DNA of 64,000 nucleotides from Burkholderiales bacterium. GTDB lineage: Bacteria; Pseudomonadota; Gammaproteobacteria; Burkholderiales; Burkholderiaceae_C. A model generated the notes under the pieces. It worked only from the letters and a program-made list of their open reading frames with translations. It had not been told where the DNA came from and made no database searches. Below are positions 37,302-46,283 of this stretch, piece by piece. Within the stretch, counting starts at the first letter, position 1. Every line of letters starts with the position of its first letter. A program made the translations under genes and the position numbers. The stretch lies in NCBI GenBank assembly GCA_016219375.1, contig JACRNC010000006.1:1-64000 (forward strand), given 5' to 3'.

Positions 37302-38401
37302 GCACCGAACCCGATCCGCGCGAAGGGCTCGCCACGCCGGCCGCGGCCACTGATCAGGCCGCGGCCGGCGCCGTGCTGCCCATCGACGAGCTGCCCTTCG
37401 TCACGCTGACCAACTGGGTCAAGGCCGCGGCGCGCTGCGGCTTCAACATCGAGCCGGTGTTCCGCCAGGTCGGCATCCAGACCGACCTGATCCACCTGGA
37501 GTCCGGCACCATCCGCGCGGCCAAGCTGGGCGAGCTGATGGCGGTGTGCGTGGCGCAGTCGCGCCAGCAGCACTTCCCGTTCATGCTGGGCGAGACCTTC
37601 GCCTTTGAGTACCAGCCCGACCTGGAGACCTTCCTCACCACCAGCCCCAGCCTGCGCGAGGCGCTGCGCATCTTCGAGTGGGTGCGGCGGCTGATCAATC
37701 CGCTGATCGACGTCACCGTGGAAGAAGAGGGCGACCACGCGCGGCTGCTGTCGCGGCTGGACGTGCCCGGCTCGGGCCCGGAGGTGACGGGCCACTTCAC
37801 CGAGGGCACCTTCGCTGCGGTGCAGAAGTTCCTGCGCGTGCTGTTGGGCGAGCAGCACCGCTTCACGCGGGTGGACTTCCGCCATCCGCCGCTGGCCGAT
37901 GAGAGCCGGTATGCGGAGTTCTTCGACGCGCCCGTGCACTTCAGGCAGCCGCAGGACCGGCTGGTGATGGAGCGCGCGCTGCTCGACAAGCCGCTGGAGG
38001 GCGCCTTCCCGACGCTGCATCGCCAGGCGGCCTTCCTGGTCGAGCAGCGGCTGCAGAAGCAGGCCGCGCCGCGCGGGCTGGTGGCGCAGATCGAGCAGAC
38101 CTTCCTGGAGCAGCCGCGCATCCTGGGCCAGGGCATCGAGGCGGTGGCCGAGCGGCTGGCGCTGCATCCGCGCACGCTGCAGCGCCGGCTGCAGGCCGAA
38201 GGCGTGCGCTTCACCGTGCTGCAGGCGCAGGTGCGCTTCAAGCTGGCCGCGCGCTGGCTGGAAGAAGGCGCGATGTCGGTGGAGGACATCAGCGAGCAGC
38301 TCGGCTTTTGCGACCGGCGCAGCTTCACCCAGGCCTTCAAGCGCTGGTCGGGCCTGTCGCCCAGCCAGTTCCGCGGGAAAACCCGCCCCGAGCCGGGCTG
38401 A
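37298..38401 (+). CDS. AraC-family regulator, arabinose-binding-domain type
   Basis: The 367-aa regulator has an N-terminal PF12625-like ligand domain (about 30-225) and a C-terminal AraC HTH pair (about 265-360, with LALHPRTLQRRLQAEG and EQLGFCDRRSFTQAFKRW). The ATG overlaps the hydrolase stop. It is a plausible regulator of the hydrolase and the two metal proteins downstream. The same architecture is found in the regulator at 56809. Confidence 0.92.
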   Translation: MSTEPDPREGLATPAAATDQAAAGAVLPIDELPFVTLTNWVKAAARCGFNIEPVFRQVGIQTDLIHLESGTIRAAKLGELMAVCVAQSRQQHFPFMLGETFAFEYQPDLETFLTTSPSLREALRIFEWVRRLINPLIDVTVEEEGDHARLLSRLDVPGSGPEVTGHFTEGTFAAVQKFLRVLLGEQHRFTRVDFRHPPLADESRYAEFFDAPVHFRQPQDRLVMERALLDKPLEGAFPTLHRQAAFLVEQRLQKQAAPRGLVAQIEQTFLEQPRILGQGIEAVAERLALHPRTLQRRLQAEGVRFTVLQAQVRFKLAARWLEEGAMSVEDISEQLGFCDRRSFTQAFKRWSGLSPSQFRGKTRPEPG

Positions 38402-38487
38402 AAAACCGCCGGCGGCGGGCCGGCTGTCGCGTCTGCTTCCCTCGGGTCGCCCCCATGCCTAGGCGGGATACGAGCCGCTTCCTAAAT

Positions 38488-38510
38488 TTGTCGTCACAAC
38501 CTGACGACAA
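38488..38510 (+). promoter_or_regulatory. Inverted-repeat operator before the PF10118 pair
   Basis: Perfect 9-bp arms TTGTCGTCA / TGACGACAA are separated by CAACC. The site ends 17 bp before the ATG at 38528 and just before the ribosome-binding sequence GAGGAG. A dimeric repressor (TetR or GntR-like) is the usual reader of such a site. The adjacent AraC protein is a less obvious candidate. Confidence 0.7.
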
Positions 38511-38527
38511 CACCGAGGAGCACCGCC

Positions 38528-39424
38528 ATGTCCGCCATCAGCGCATCCCACCCCAGCTCACTCGCGCCCGACATCGTGCCGCGCGAGAAGCTCGACTTCG
38601 GCCTGGACGGCGACATCCCGCGCTACTGGTTTGGCGGCCATCCTTACAAGACGCGCTTCTTCGACGCCATGTCCACGCTCTTCCCGGAGGGCGAGCGCTT
38701 CTTCATCACCTGCGTGCGCGACTTCCGCGACCGCTGCACCGACCCCAAGCTGCTGGCCGACATCAAGCACTTCATCCGCCAGGAAGGCCAGCACGGGATG
38801 ATCCACAACCAGTTCAACGACCGGCTCAAGGAGCAGGGCATCGACGTGGACATGCTCGAGCGCATCCAGCGCCATGTCGGCTTCGACCTGCCGCGCAAGA
38901 TGCACAGCCGGGAGTTCACGCTGGCGCTGACCGCCGCGGCCGAGCACATGACGGCCATCATGGCCCACAGCTTCTTCGAGCGGCGTGACGTGATGGAGCA
39001 GGCCGACCCGCGCATGCGCGCCATGTACGCCTGGCACGCGATGGAAGAGGTCGAGCACAAGGGCGTGGCGTTTGATGTGATGCAGCAGGTGGCCAAGGTG
39101 GGCTACTTCAAGCGCATCGGCGCGATGCTGATGGTCAGCGTGCTGTTCCCGGTGCACACCTTCCTCATCGTCAACTACATGCTCAAGGTGGACGGCTACA
39201 GCCGCTGGCAGCGCTTCAAGCTGTGGACGCAGGGGCTGTGGTGGCTCTACAAGCCCGGCGGCCTGTTCAGCTCGGTGCTGGGCCACTACGCCGCCTACTA
39301 CAAGCCCGGCTACCACCCCTGGGAGGCCGGCCAGATGGCCAGCTACAAGCTCTGGGTGGACACCTTCAATCGCACCGGCGACCCCATCCTGGCCGGCGAG
39401 GCGGTGCACGCCGCCGCGCGCTGA
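38528..39424 (+). CDS. PF10118 metal-dependent hydrolase-like protein, copy 1
   Basis: The 298-aa protein belongs to the PF10118 family of predicted metal-dependent hydrolases with a ferritin-like helical core. The candidate metal ligands are E86 and H89 (RQEGQH), E139 (AAEHM), and H170, E173/E174 and H177 (WHAMEEVEH). Two hydrophobic stretches (about 190-215 and 225-250) may embed in the membrane. Its substrate is unknown; genomic partners here are an esterase-like hydrolase and an AraC regulator. It is followed by a close paralogue. Confidence 0.88.
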   Translation: MSAISASHPSSLAPDIVPREKLDFGLDGDIPRYWFGGHPYKTRFFDAMSTLFPEGERFFITCVRDFRDRCTDPKLLADIKHFIRQEGQHGMIHNQFNDRLKEQGIDVDMLERIQRHVGFDLPRKMHSREFTLALTAAAEHMTAIMAHSFFERRDVMEQADPRMRAMYAWHAMEEVEHKGVAFDVMQQVAKVGYFKRIGAMLMVSVLFPVHTFLIVNYMLKVDGYSRWQRFKLWTQGLWWLYKPGGLFSSVLGHYAAYYKPGYHPWEAGQMASYKLWVDTFNRTGDPILAGEAVHAAAR

Positions 39425-39469
39425 TCCGCCATCGCCTTGCACCGCACATCACCACGAGAGGACCGCAGC

Positions 39470-40348
39470 ATGAAGGCCCCCGACATGACCCCGCCGCCCA
39501 TCATCCCGCGCGAGAAGCTGCGCTTCGGCCTGGATGGCGACATCCCGCGCTTCTGGCTGGACGGCGACCCGTTCAAGACGCGCTACTTCGACGCGATGTC
39601 CACGCTCTTCCCCATCGGTGAGCGCTTCTTCATCACCTGCGTGCGCGACTACAAGGACCGCATCACCGACAAGAAGGTGCTGGCCGACATCCGCGACTTC
39701 ACGCGCCAGGAGGGCCAGCACAGCATGGTCCACACCGCCTACAACGACCGGCTGCAGGCTCAGGGCATCCGCGTGGACCGCATCCTCTCGGGCCAGGAAA
39801 AGCGCCTTTTCGGCATCATCCGCAAGCACTTCTCGCGCGAGTTCACGCTGGGCATCACGGCCGCCGCCGAGCACATCACGGCCATCATGGCCGACTGCTT
39901 CGTCGAGCGGCGCGAGATCCTAGCCGGCGCCGATGAGCGCATCCGCGCCGTCTACATCTGGCACGCGATGGAAGAGATGGAGCACAAGGCCGTGGCCTAT
40001 GACGTGATGCAGAACGTGGCCAGGGTGAGTTACTTCAAGCGCATCGGCGCCATGCTGATGGTCACGGCGCTCTTCCCGTACCACGTCTTCAAGATCATGA
40101 GCCACATGCTCAAGGTCGATGGCTTCACCCGCGGCCAGCGCGCGCGCATCTGGGCCAAGGGCCTGTGGTGGCTCTATGGCCCCAAGGGCATGCTCACGCC
40201 GCTGGCCGGTCAGTACTTCGCCTACCTCAAGCCGGGCTTCCATCCCTGGGAGCAGGCGGTGGTGCCCAGCTACGAGCACTGGAACACCGTGCTGCGCGAC
40301 ACGGGCGACCCGATCGCCGCGGGCAACGCGCTGGCCGCCGTGGCTTAA
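39470..40348 (+). CDS. PF10118 metal-dependent hydrolase-like protein, copy 2
   Basis: The 292-aa paralogue of the preceding gene has the metal residues kept at E81, H84, E134, H165, E168/E169 and H172. It shares most of copy 1 by eye, with long identical runs such as FFDAMSTLFP versus YFDAMSTLFP and GERFFITCVRD, and the two align without gaps in the core. It starts 46 bp after copy 1 with a GAGAGGA ribosome site. Tandem duplication is clear. Whether the two form a hetero-complex or have different substrates is unknown. Confidence 0.88.
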   Translation: MKAPDMTPPPIIPREKLRFGLDGDIPRFWLDGDPFKTRYFDAMSTLFPIGERFFITCVRDYKDRITDKKVLADIRDFTRQEGQHSMVHTAYNDRLQAQGIRVDRILSGQEKRLFGIIRKHFSREFTLGITAAAEHITAIMADCFVERREILAGADERIRAVYIWHAMEEMEHKAVAYDVMQNVARVSYFKRIGAMLMVTALFPYHVFKIMSHMLKVDGFTRGQRARIWAKGLWWLYGPKGMLTPLAGQYFAYLKPGFHPWEQAVVPSYEHWNTVLRDTGDPIAAGNALAAVA

Positions 40349-40447
40349 AGCGCGACAGCTGCTCAGGGACCAGGGGCGCCGCGTGCGCCCCTTCTTCATG
40401 GCGCGGCCAGGAGCGAGCTTGGCCGCCGCCACCTGTGGCGCCGGCGC

Positions 40448-41398
40448 TCAGGGGAGCCCGAGCAGGATGCGCACCTTCACCCGCTCGTCGTCGCGGAAGC
40501 GGCTGTCGATCCAGGCCTGCATGGCCTCGGCGCGCTGGGCGTCGGACCAGTAGCCCAGGCTGCGCAGCCGGGCCCATTCGGTGTGCGCCTCGGCCAGCCG
40601 GGCCTGGTAGTCGCGGGCCTCGGCCTCGAACTGCTCCAGCCGGCGGGTGACGTCCTCGCCGAAGCGCGCCAGGCGCTGGCGGCGCAGCTCCTGCAGCCCG
40701 GCCACGGCCGATGCACTGGCCTGCGGGAACATCAGCGCGATGTCTTCCTCGCGCGCCAGGGGCGGCGCGTCGGCCGGCATCAGCAGCATCTCCATCGCAC
40801 GGTCCTCATCCTTGTAGAGGGCTGCAGCCCAGGCCGGGCCCAGCACCTGGGCCCGCAGTTGCTGCTGCTCGCGCAGCGCGGGCTCCCAGCTGCTGCGGTC
40901 GTGCAGCAAGAACGGGTGCCCCCACTTGTGGTCGCGCAGGCGCACATAGCCGTCGAACAAGTGCAGCACCTGCTCGGCGATCTGCGGGCCGTGAGCGGCG
41001 CTGACGTCGCGGGCCAGGGCCTCGCGCACCTCACCGGGCTTGAGTCCGCGCCGGTAGAGGTAGTCGTCGAAGCTGGCGCGCAGCTCGTCGCCGGGGCGCA
41101 GCCGGCCGTTCTCCACCGACCAGCGGTCGGCGCCGCGTGAAGCGGCGGCGTGGCGCTGGACCGCCAGCGGCGCCGGTGCCGCGGTGCCGCGGGCCGGCGG
41201 GGCGTCCAGGTCCACGTTGAGCCGCGGATCGGCCCAGAAGTCATGGCCCGGCAGCGGGTGTCGCGCGTCATGGGCCGGTGCGTCGGGATGGCCTGCGGTG
41301 GGCGCGGCTGACGGCTGGGCCCACCACGCGGCCGCCGCCACGGCGCCGGCCAGCGCCGCCACCGTCACCATCATCCAGCTCGTGCGCGTGTCGTGCAT
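40448..41398 (-). CDS. Lipase secretion chaperone-like protein (LifO)
   Basis: The 316-aa protein has an N-terminal membrane anchor (about 8-28), an Ala/Pro-rich linker, and a helical domain. Features that fit lipase-specific foldases are the RASFDDYLYRRG segment (family motif RxxFDY), FDGYVRLR, and the many-helix C-terminal part. Such foldases fold an adjacent secreted lipase in the periplasm. No lipase gene lies beside it, so the call is tentative. The ATG at 41398 gives the best anchor; other in-frame starts exist. Confidence 0.6.
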   Translation of the reverse strand: MHDTRTSWMMVTVAALAGAVAAAAWWAQPSAAPTAGHPDAPAHDARHPLPGHDFWADPRLNVDLDAPPARGTAAPAPLAVQRHAAASRGADRWSVENGRLRPGDELRASFDDYLYRRGLKPGEVREALARDVSAAHGPQIAEQVLHLFDGYVRLRDHKWGHPFLLHDRSSWEPALREQQQLRAQVLGPAWAAALYKDEDRAMEMLLMPADAPPLAREEDIALMFPQASASAVAGLQELRRQRLARFGEDVTRRLEQFEAEARDYQARLAEAHTEWARLRSLGYWSDAQRAEAMQAWIDSRFRDDERVKVRILLGLP

Positions 41399-41445
41399 GC
41401 CTTGTGCCCTGCTGCAGCCTTGGTCGCGATGATGCCCACAAGGCA

Positions 41446-41483
41446 AACGGGCGGCGTGCTGGTTTGCCAGCAAGCCGCCCGTT
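41446..41483 (-). terminator. Strong hairpin after pgk, likely terminator
   Basis: A 10-bp stem (AACGGGCGGC / GCCGCCCGTT) continues into an inner 6-bp stem (TGCTGG / CCAGCA, loop TTTG) with one mismatch between. It lies 22 bp beyond the pgk stop. The U-tract is weak, so it may be an attenuator or a 3'-end protector. Confidence 0.6.
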
Positions 41484-41504
41484 CAGGCGCGGGGCCCCGG
41501 CCGC

Positions 41505-42698
41505 TCAGCCCGCTGCGCGCTTGCTCAGGATCTCGAAGGCGGGCAGGGTCTTGCCCTCCAGCACCTCCAGGAAGGCGCCGCCGCCGGTGGAGATGTAGCC
41601 CACGTCCTTTTCGATGCCGTACTTGGCGATGGCTGCCAGCGTGTCGCCGCCGCCGGCGATGCTGAAGGCGTCGGACTCGGCGATGGCGCGGGCGATGGTC
41701 TCGGTGCCCTTGGCGAAGGCGTCGAACTCGAACACGCCGACCGGGCCGTTCCACACGATGGTGCCGGCGGCCTTGAGCTTGTCGGCCAGCAGTGCGGCGG
41801 TTTTGGGGCCGATGTCGAGGATGAGGTCGTCGTCGGCTACTTCGCTGGCGGCCTTGACGGTGGCCGGCGCGTCGGCGGCAAAGGTCTTGGCGGTGACCAC
41901 GTCCACGGGGATCGGCACCTCGGCGCCGCGGGCCTTCATGGCCTCGATCACCGCCTTGGCTTCACCGAGCAGATCCGGCTCGGCCAGCGATTTGCCGATC
42001 TTGAGACCGGCAGCCAGCATGAAGGTGTTGGCAATGCCGCCGCCGACGATCAGGCCGTCCACGTTTTTGGCCAGCGACTGCAGGATGGTGAGCTTGGTGG
42101 ACACCTTGGAGCCGGCGACGATGGCCACCAGCGGGCGCTTGGGGTTGCTCAGCGCCTTGCTGATGGCGTCGATCTCGGCGGCCAGCAGCGGGCCGGCGCA
42201 GGCCACCTTGGCGAATTGCGCGATGCCGTAGGTGGTGGCCTCGGCGCGGTGCGCGGTGCCGAAGGCGTCGTGCACGAAGACATCGCACAGGGCGGCGAGC
42301 TTGCGTGCCAGCTCCTCGCTGTTCTTCTTCTCGCCCTTGTTGAGGCGGCAGTTCTCGAGCAGCACGACCTGGCCGGGCTGCACCTCCACGCCGTCGACCC
42401 AGTTGGCCACCAGCCTGACCTCGCGGCCCAGCAGCTCCGACAGGCGCTGGGCCACCGGGGCCAGCGAGTCCTCGGGCTTGAACTCGCCCTCGGTGGGGCG
42501 GCCCAGGTGGGACGTGACCATGACCGCGGCGCCGGCCTTGAGCGCCAGCTCGATGCAGGGCACCGAGGCGCGGATGCGGGTGTCCTCGGTGATGTTGCCG
42601 GCATCGTCCTGCGGCACGTTGAGGTCGGCGCGGATGAAGACGCGCTGGCCGGCGAGCTTGCCCTGGTCGGCCAGGTCCTGGAGGCGGAGGATGTTCAT
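41505..42698 (-). CDS. pgk: Phosphoglycerate kinase
   Basis: This glycolytic enzyme transfers phosphate from 1,3-bisphosphoglycerate to ADP. The 397-aa protein has [43 protein letters not shown] and the C-terminal [14 protein letters not shown], all family motifs. The ATG at 42698 gives the normal length. A TAGAAT box at 42743-42748 is a candidate promoter. Confidence 0.97.
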   Translation of the reverse strand: MNILRLQDLADQGKLAGQRVFIRADLNVPQDDAGNITEDTRIRASVPCIELALKAGAAVMVTSHLGRPTEGEFKPEDSLAPVAQRLSELLGREVRLVANWVDGVEVQPGQVVLLENCRLNKGEKKNSEELARKLAALCDVFVHDAFGTAHRAEATTYGIAQFAKVACAGPLLAAEIDAISKALSNPKRPLVAIVAGSKVSTKLTILQSLAKNVDGLIVGGGIANTFMLAAGLKIGKSLAEPDLLGEAKAVIEAMKARGAEVPIPVDVVTAKTFAADAPATVKAASEVADDDLILDIGPKTAALLADKLKAAGTIVWNGPVGVFEFDAFAKGTETIARAIAESDAFSIAGGGDTLAAIAKYGIEKDVGYISTGGGAFLEVLEGKTLPAFEILSKRAAG

Positions 42699-42742
42699 GG
42701 TGGTCAGGCGCAGCGGCTGCGCGGCAGATGGCAAATCGGGCG

Positions 42743-42748
42743 ATTCTA
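42743..42748 (-). promoter_or_regulatory. Candidate -10 box for pgk
   Basis: It reads TAGAAT on the minus strand, 45 nt before the pgk start. No clear -35 element is seen. It lies next to the nested inverted repeats at 42795-42870. Confidence 0.35.
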
Positions 42749-42794
42749 GGAAAGCGACCCTACCGCCCCGCCGGGCGCCGGCCCCCCGGATGCG

Positions 42795-42870
42795 GCCGGT
42801 GGCGCGGTGCAGGCGGAGCCTGCACATCACGCGCAGACGCCGCTGCGGCAAGCCTTGCCGCGCCACCGGC
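42795..42870 (-). repeat. Nested inverted repeats between azlD and pgk
   Basis: The outer arms 42795-42807 and 42858-42870 are perfectly complementary (13 bp, GCCGGTGGCGCGG). Inside are two smaller hairpins: 42807-42825 (GTGCAGGC / GCCTGCAC) and 42845-42861 (GCGGCAAG / CTTGCCGC). They share edge bases with the outer stem, so the structures partly compete. There is no T-run. Confidence 0.65.
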
Positions 42871-42881
42871 GCCGGGCAGCG

Positions 42882-43214
42882 TCAGCCCATCAGCGGGCCC
42901 AGGCGCAGCGCCGTGTACACCGCCATGCCCACGGCGATGGTGCCCAGCATGCCGGGCCGCCACAGGCTCCAGGCCACGGCTGCGGCGGCGGCATACCAGC
43001 GCGGGTCGTGCCAGCTGGCCAACTGGCCGCCGGTGAGCACGATCTCTGGCGTGATGACGGCCACCAGCGCGGCCAGCGGCGCATAGCGCAGCCCGCGCTT
43101 GAAGGCCGCGGGCAGCGGGGCCTCGCGGTCGAGGATGAAGAAGAAGCTGCGGTTGACCAGGCTCACCAGCGCCAGGCCGATGGTGACCGCGATGACGTAG
43201 AGCGGATCGTTCAT
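42882..43214 (-). CDS. azlD: AzlD family branched-chain amino acid exporter subunit
   Basis: The 110-aa protein has three to four TM helices, the small partner of AzlC. It has the family phrase RSFFFILDREAPLPAAFKRG near its start. The ATG overlaps the azlC stop by 4 bp (ATGA). The pair exports branched-chain amino acids such as valine in characterised systems. Confidence 0.9.
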   Translation of the reverse strand: MNDPLYVIAVTIGLALVSLVNRSFFFILDREAPLPAAFKRGLRYAPLAALVAVITPEIVLTGGQLASWHDPRWYAAAAAVAWSLWRPGMLGTIAVGMAVYTALRLGPLMG

Positions 43215-43960
43215 GCCGCGCCCCGCTGCGCATGGCCGCGCTGCAGCCGCTCGGCCAGCAGGCCCGTGGCGATGGCGGCCAGGATGGCCACGACGATGTT
43301 CAGATGCAGCGGCAGCGCATAGGCCGCCACGGCGGTCACGCCGGCCACTGCCGCGGCCACGGCGCAGGCGCGGTCCAGCACCAAGGTGCAGGCCAGCCCC
43401 AGCAGCGCGAGCACGCCGGCGAATCCCAGGCCCCAGTCGGTGGGGATGTGGTCGGCCAGCACGATGCCCGGCAGGATGCAGGCCTGCCAGGCCAGCCAGT
43501 TGACGGTGCAGCAGCCGGCCAGGTACTCGGCCTGGCCTGGCTGGCCGGGCGGGTGGTTGCCGTGGCGCTGCATGAAGACCACGTAGCTGAGGTCTGCGCA
43601 GGCATAGCCCAACAGCATGCGGCGCGCGCGCGGCAGGTGGATCACATAGGGCCGCAGCGCCGCGCTGAAGATGATGAAGCGCAGGTTCAGGCAGAAGGTG
43701 GCCGCCACGATCACCCACAGCGGGGCTGCCCCCGCCATCAGCGCCACGGCGCCGATCTGCGCGCCGGCGCTGAAGACGGTCAGCGACATGAAGACGGCCA
43801 GCGGCACGGACAGCCCGCCCTTGACCATGGCTACGCCGGTGACCACCGCCCACACCGCCATGCCGGGCAGCACGCGGCTCTCGTCGCGCCAGCCGCGGCG
43901 GAACTCGGGGTGCGCAGCCAACTGCCGCAGGGTGGTCAGGCGAGGCATCGGGCGAGACAT
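43211..43960 (-). CDS. azlC: AzlC family branched-chain amino acid exporter
   Basis: This is a 249-aa membrane protein with about seven TM helices. The family regions are GLSVPLAVFMSLTVFSAGAQ and CLNLRFIIFSAALRPYV, followed by further helices. The ATG at 43960 is chosen as the nearest good start, and a Met four residues on is also possible. It is translationally coupled with azlD. Confidence 0.92.
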   Translation of the reverse strand: MSRPMPRLTTLRQLAAHPEFRRGWRDESRVLPGMAVWAVVTGVAMVKGGLSVPLAVFMSLTVFSAGAQIGAVALMAGAAPLWVIVAATFCLNLRFIIFSAALRPYVIHLPRARRMLLGYACADLSYVVFMQRHGNHPPGQPGQAEYLAGCCTVNWLAWQACILPGIVLADHIPTDWGLGFAGVLALLGLACTLVLDRACAVAAAVAGVTAVAAYALPLHLNIVVAILAAIATGLLAERLQRGHAQRGAA

Positions 43961-44010
43961 CGGGCGGCGATTGTCGGCTACCCCTCGCTCGTGTGCCGGC
44001 CCACGAGAGC

Positions 44011-44042
44011 GTGTCTTCAAGCTGACATGCACGGTCCGTAAC
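44011..44042 (+). promoter_or_regulatory. Possible Pho box upstream of phoX
   Basis: The sequence GTGTCTTCAAGCTGACAT at 44011-44028 matches 12 of 18 positions of the PhoB consensus (TGTC, seven bases, TGAC). A -10-like CGTAAC follows about 9 bp on. It is about 140 bp before the phoX start. The match is moderate and needs testing. Confidence 0.45.
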
Positions 44043-44166
44043 CTGCGCCGCGATCCGAACGCCTGATCTGAACGCCCCAGCCCAGCTGCGTCCCTGTACC
44101 GGCTGCCGGAGCGGCCCGGCCGGCGTTCATTACCCACACGCACGCCCACCCCACGTAGGAGTACCC

Positions 44167-46254
44167 ATGACGCAGAACGCGCCCAAGCTGGATCTGACCG
44201 AAGTGCGCACCAGCGAACTCGAATACCTGCCGACCAACGATTCGGCCAATCCGCACTTCGACGAGGTGGTGCAGGCGGCCGTGGCCCGCCGCGGCTTCCT
44301 CAAGAGCGGCGCGGGCGCGGCCGCACTCGCCTTCCTGGGCGGCGGCGCGCTGCTGCGCGGCGAGGACGCACAGGCCGCCACCGCCGTGGCCGGCAACGGC
44401 CCGACGCTGGGCTTCACCTCGGTCAGTGCCTTCGGCAACGACACCGTCGTGGTGCCCGCCGGCTACACCGCCCAGGTCTTCTATGCCTGGGGTGACCCGA
44501 TCGGCCGCGCCGGCCAGCCCGCCGGCAGCCCGGTGTGGAAGGGCGACGCCACCGAGACGGCCGCCGAGCAGGAGCTGCAGGCCGGCATGCACCACGACGG
44601 CATGCATTTCTTCCCCTTCCCGGCGCGCGGCGCCGGCACCACGGCCGGGCTGTCCAACACCCGCGGCCTGCTGGTGATGAACCATGAGTACGTTGACCAG
44701 GGCCTGCTCTTTGCCGACGGCATGACCACCTGGAACCTGGCCAAGGTGCGCAAGTCGCAGGCCGCGCACGGCGTGTCCGTGATCGAGGCCCGCCGCACGC
44801 TGACCGGCCAGTGGGAGGTGGTGCGCCCCAGCGCCTATGCCCGCCGCATCACCGCCAACACGCCCGTGCGCCTCAGCGGCCCGGCCACGGCCCGCCTGGG
44901 CACCCAGGCCTTCGGCACGCTCAACAACTGCGCCAATGGCTACACCCCCTGGGGCACCTACCTGACCTGCGAGGAAAACTGGAACGGCTACTTCGGCGCC
45001 AAGAAGCTGGACGCCAGCGGCAACCCGGTCAACGACACCGCCTTCGTGCCCGACGAGAACGAAAAGCGCTATGGCGTGACCGCCGCGTCGCCCTACCAGT
45101 GGCACCACTTCGACGAGCGCTTCGACCTCAACACCGCCGAGGGCCGCAAGGCGCAGTACACCTTCGGCTGGGTGGTGGAGATCGACCCCTTCAGCCCCAA
45201 CGCCGCGCCGATCAAGCGCACCGCGCTGGGCCGCATCAAGCACGAGAGCGCCGAGTACACCCTGGCCGCCGACGGCCGCGTGGTGATCTACACCGGCGAC
45301 GACCAGGCCGGCGAGTACATCTACAAGTTCGTCAGCAAGAACAAGTTCGACCCCAACAACCGCACGGCCAACTTGAACCTGCTGGACGAGGGCACGCTGT
45401 ACGTCGCCCGCTTCAGCAACGGCGCGGCCAGCGGCGACAACATGGGCACCGGCGAATGGCTGCCCCTGACGCTGGACAACCCGGCGATCGCCGCCAGGTT
45501 CGCCACCCTGGCCGACATGCTGCTGGCCACGCGCATCGCCGCCGACCTGGCCGGCGCCACCAAGATGGACCGCCCGGAGTGGATCGCGGCCAACCCCAAG
45601 AAGGCCGGCGAGATCTACTGCACGCTGACCAACAACAGCAGCCGCACGGCCGCCACGGCCGACGACGCCAACCCGCGCGCCAACAACGTCTACGGCCAGA
45701 TCATCCGCTGGCGCGAAGCCGGCGGCGACCCGGCGGCCACCAGCTTCGAGTGGGATCTCTTCGTGCTGGCCGGTGACCCGGCCCTGGCGGCCAACGCCGG
45801 CACGCCGCGCACGGGCAACATCAACGGCGACACCTTCGCCTGCCCGGACGGCCTGTGGTTCGACAGCGAAGGCCGGCTGTGGATCCAGACCGACATCTCC
45901 TCCGGCTCGCTGGGCAGCGGTGCGTATGCCAACCTGCCCAACAACATGATGCTGGCCGCCAACCCGGTCACCGGCGAGACGCGCCGCTTCCTGACCGGCC
46001 CCAAGGGCTGCGAGGTGACCGGCATCGCCATGACGCCGGACCGCCGCACGATGTTCGTCAACATCCAGCACCCCGGCGAGGGCGCGGGCGATGCCAGCAA
46101 CCCGCAGGATGCGGCCTATCCGATCAAGGTCAGCTCCTGGCCCAGCAGCCAGGGCTACGGCTACCAGGGCGGCACCGCGCCGCAGGCCAAGCTGCGCCCG
46201 CGCTCGGCCACGGTGGTCATCACCCGCAACGACGGCGGCGAGATCGGCGCGTGA
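44167..46254 (+). CDS. phoX: PhoX family alkaline phosphatase
   Basis: The 695-aa protein has a twin-arginine signal: RRGFLKSGAG from residue 41 followed by a hydrophobic stretch. PhoX enzymes are calcium- and iron-dependent, secreted or periplasmic phosphomonoesterases. Typical motifs are GTLNNCANGYTPWGTYLTCE, FGWVVEIDPF, GRVVIYTGDDQAGEYIYKF and PDGLWFDSEGRLWI. A GTAGGAG ribosome site lies 5 bp before the ATG. The upstream Pho box candidate fits control by phosphate. It stands next to a PEP-CTERM gene. Confidence 0.94.
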   Translation: MTQNAPKLDLTEVRTSELEYLPTNDSANPHFDEVVQAAVARRGFLKSGAGAAALAFLGGGALLRGEDAQAATAVAGNGPTLGFTSVSAFGNDTVVVPAGYTAQVFYAWGDPIGRAGQPAGSPVWKGDATETAAEQELQAGMHHDGMHFFPFPARGAGTTAGLSNTRGLLVMNHEYVDQGLLFADGMTTWNLAKVRKSQAAHGVSVIEARRTLTGQWEVVRPSAYARRITANTPVRLSGPATARLGTQAFGTLNNCANGYTPWGTYLTCEENWNGYFGAKKLDASGNPVNDTAFVPDENEKRYGVTAASPYQWHHFDERFDLNTAEGRKAQYTFGWVVEIDPFSPNAAPIKRTALGRIKHESAEYTLAADGRVVIYTGDDQAGEYIYKFVSKNKFDPNNRTANLNLLDEGTLYVARFSNGAASGDNMGTGEWLPLTLDNPAIAARFATLADMLLATRIAADLAGATKMDRPEWIAANPKKAGEIYCTLTNNSSRTAATADDANPRANNVYGQIIRWREAGGDPAATSFEWDLFVLAGDPALAANAGTPRTGNINGDTFACPDGLWFDSEGRLWIQTDISSGSLGSGAYANLPNNMMLAANPVTGETRRFLTGPKGCEVTGIAMTPDRRTMFVNIQHPGEGAGDASNPQDAAYPIKVSSWPSSQGYGYQGGTAPQAKLRPRSATVVITRNDGGEIGA

Positions 46255-46283
46255 GCGCGTCGCATCGCAGCAAGGAGATCCCC

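Noticed and set aside
44017-46071. Long leftward frame antisense to phoX
   Set aside because: Low-complexity Val/Gly/Ala/His composition, with no motif. The plus-strand PhoX is clear.
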